A stretch of DNA of 42,780 nucleotides from contig JAIBFA010000061.1 of the NCBI GenBank assembly GCA_019459325.1, positions 1 through 42,780 of the forward strand. The letters run 5' to 3'. Of this stretch, positions 42,065-42,780 are shown in pieces. The translations under genes and the position numbers were made by a program. The stretch comes from Thiobacillus sp. (GTDB lineage Bacteria > Pseudomonadota > Gammaproteobacteria > Burkholderiales > Thiobacillaceae). Positions within the stretch are counted from its first letter, which is position 1; each line of letters starts with the position of its first letter. The notes under the pieces are model-generated. The model saw only the letters and a program-made list of their open reading frames with translations, was not told the DNA's origin and did no database searches.

Positions 42065-42574
42065 ATGAAATACACGACAATCGCGCTGGCTGCCCTGGCA
42101 GTGCTCGCAACCACCGCACACGCCGCACCCGCCATGATGTCCCCCGAGTGGACCGCGCAAGCTTGCGACGCCTGGAACAAGGACGCCACCCTCACCAATG
42201 GCCTGGCTGACCAATGGATCAAGAATGACAAGGGCCGCGGCCACAAGATCATTCACCTGTATCGCACCGACTGCGGCGAGACCACCCAAACCGAAATGAA
42301 GATCGTCCCCAAGGACGGCAAGGCCATCTGCGTCTACGGCGGCGCCGTGCAAAACACCAAAATGGATCATGCGGCCGACTACACCATGCACGCCACCACC
42401 GAGCGCTGGAACGAAATGGGCGCGGGCCAATATGGCCCGATGAAGGCCATGATGTTCGGTCGCCTCAAGTTCACCGGCCCGAAGATGGAAGCCATGGGTG
42501 TGATGGGACCGTTCGGTGCCTTCCTGCAGTTGCCGGGCAAGATCGCCGGCGACCAGGCCTGCCCTGCGAAGTAA
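42065..42574 (+). CDS. exported SCP2-like sterol-carrier-domain protein
   Basis: A 169-residue protein with a clear signal peptide (MKYTTIALAALAVLATTAHA). The mature domain resembles SCP2/sterol-carrier folds in its final half: DYTMHATTERWNEMGAG, then GPMKAMMFGRLKFTGPKMEAM and an end helix. SCP2 domains bind lipids or acyl chains, and a periplasmic form beside an MCE lipid-transport operon suggests a soluble lipid carrier. Three cysteines (QACDAW, TDCGET, ICVY) and a fourth near the end (DQACPAK) could form disulfides. AGAGGAG precedes the ATG. Its own upstream gap (179 bases) may carry a promoter (TTGACA at 41963-41968). A strong terminator follows. Confidence 0.72.
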   Translation: MKYTTIALAALAVLATTAHAAPAMMSPEWTAQACDAWNKDATLTNGLADQWIKNDKGRGHKIIHLYRTDCGETTQTEMKIVPKDGKAICVYGGAVQNTKMDHAADYTMHATTERWNEMGAGQYGPMKAMMFGRLKFTGPKMEAMGVMGPFGAFLQLPGKIAGDQACPAK

Positions 42575-42592
42575 GCGGCGTACGCCACACGG

Positions 42593-42622
42593 AAAAGGCC
42601 GGGATCGCTCCCGGCCTTTTTT
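42593..42622 (+). terminator. intrinsic terminator of the SCP2-like gene
   Basis: A perfect 12-bp stem (42593-42604 with 42609-42620) closes loop TCGC and continues into a run of six T. It begins 18 bases after the stop codon. The A-run on the other side makes it bidirectional. Beyond it, to 42780, I see no gene. Confidence 0.93.
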
Positions 42623-42780
42623 ATGTCACCAGACCACCGAACCGGACTGATTTGATGTAACGATTGTTCATCAAACGATTTATGGCGCGTAGGGTGCACA
42701 CCGGGGCCCGAGTGTTTACCCAAGGTGGCCGGTGTGGCCCCAACACAAAGCAACTCGGCCGAATTAAAAATCCCGGTTGT

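Overview
The window looks like a chromosomal stretch from a high-GC betaproteobacterium. The order infC-rpmI-rplT-pheS-pheT-ihfA-merR with thrS upstream is the classical proteobacterial translation cluster, and the proteins resemble those of Thiobacillus-type sulfur or iron oxidisers. The genus is inferred from gene style and was not searched. Most of the window is core genome with tight operons. Accessory DNA is limited to an IS110-family element at the left edge, a low-GC gene broken by one amber codon, and two short inverted-repeat elements.

Positions 1-1770 hold the IS110 element, with a 193-base structured leader that may encode a bridge RNA, and the broken gene. Positions 1850-10600 lie almost wholly on the minus strand: Fe superoxide dismutase, tRNA-Pro(GGG), a MerR regulator, ihfA, pheT, pheS, rplT, rpmI, infC (with a non-AUG AUC start), thrS and tRNA-Val(GAC). 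Positions 10590-14628 carry thpR, ispF, ispD and ftsK, packed with overlaps. Positions 14739-16838 carry trxB, a Smr-domain gene and bcp on the plus strand. They converge on dinG, whose last codons come from a small inverted-repeat element.

Positions 19082-26035 hold an exported alpha/beta hydrolase translationally coupled to a CHASE4-like GGDEF-EAL protein, ubiB on the opposite strand, a phasin-like helical protein, an NlpC/P60 hydrolase and an exported protein of unknown function. Positions 26069-32432 form an iron-uptake operon (fbpA-fbpB-fbpC) behind a promoter overlapped by a Fur-box-like sequence. A strong hairpin plus U-tract sits at the fbpA/fbpB junction, FbpC has an unusual cysteine cluster in its C-terminal domain, and a hybrid histidine kinase follows 6 bases later.

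Positions 32496-34328 hold an exported DUF302 protein and a GalT/HIT-like protein. The minus-strand block 34474-38952 encodes an SH3-domain protein, an M48 protease, a CHASE2 adenylate cyclase and a class II cyclic-nucleotide phosphodiesterase. The last two would make and degrade cAMP from one transcript. Positions 39036-41885 form an Mla-like lipid-transport operon: an MlaE permease, a truncated ATPase-like protein with no Walker A motif, an MCE protein and a lipoprotein. A periplasmic SCP2-domain protein and a strong terminator follow. The operon with the degenerate ATPase is the most unusual system I see here.
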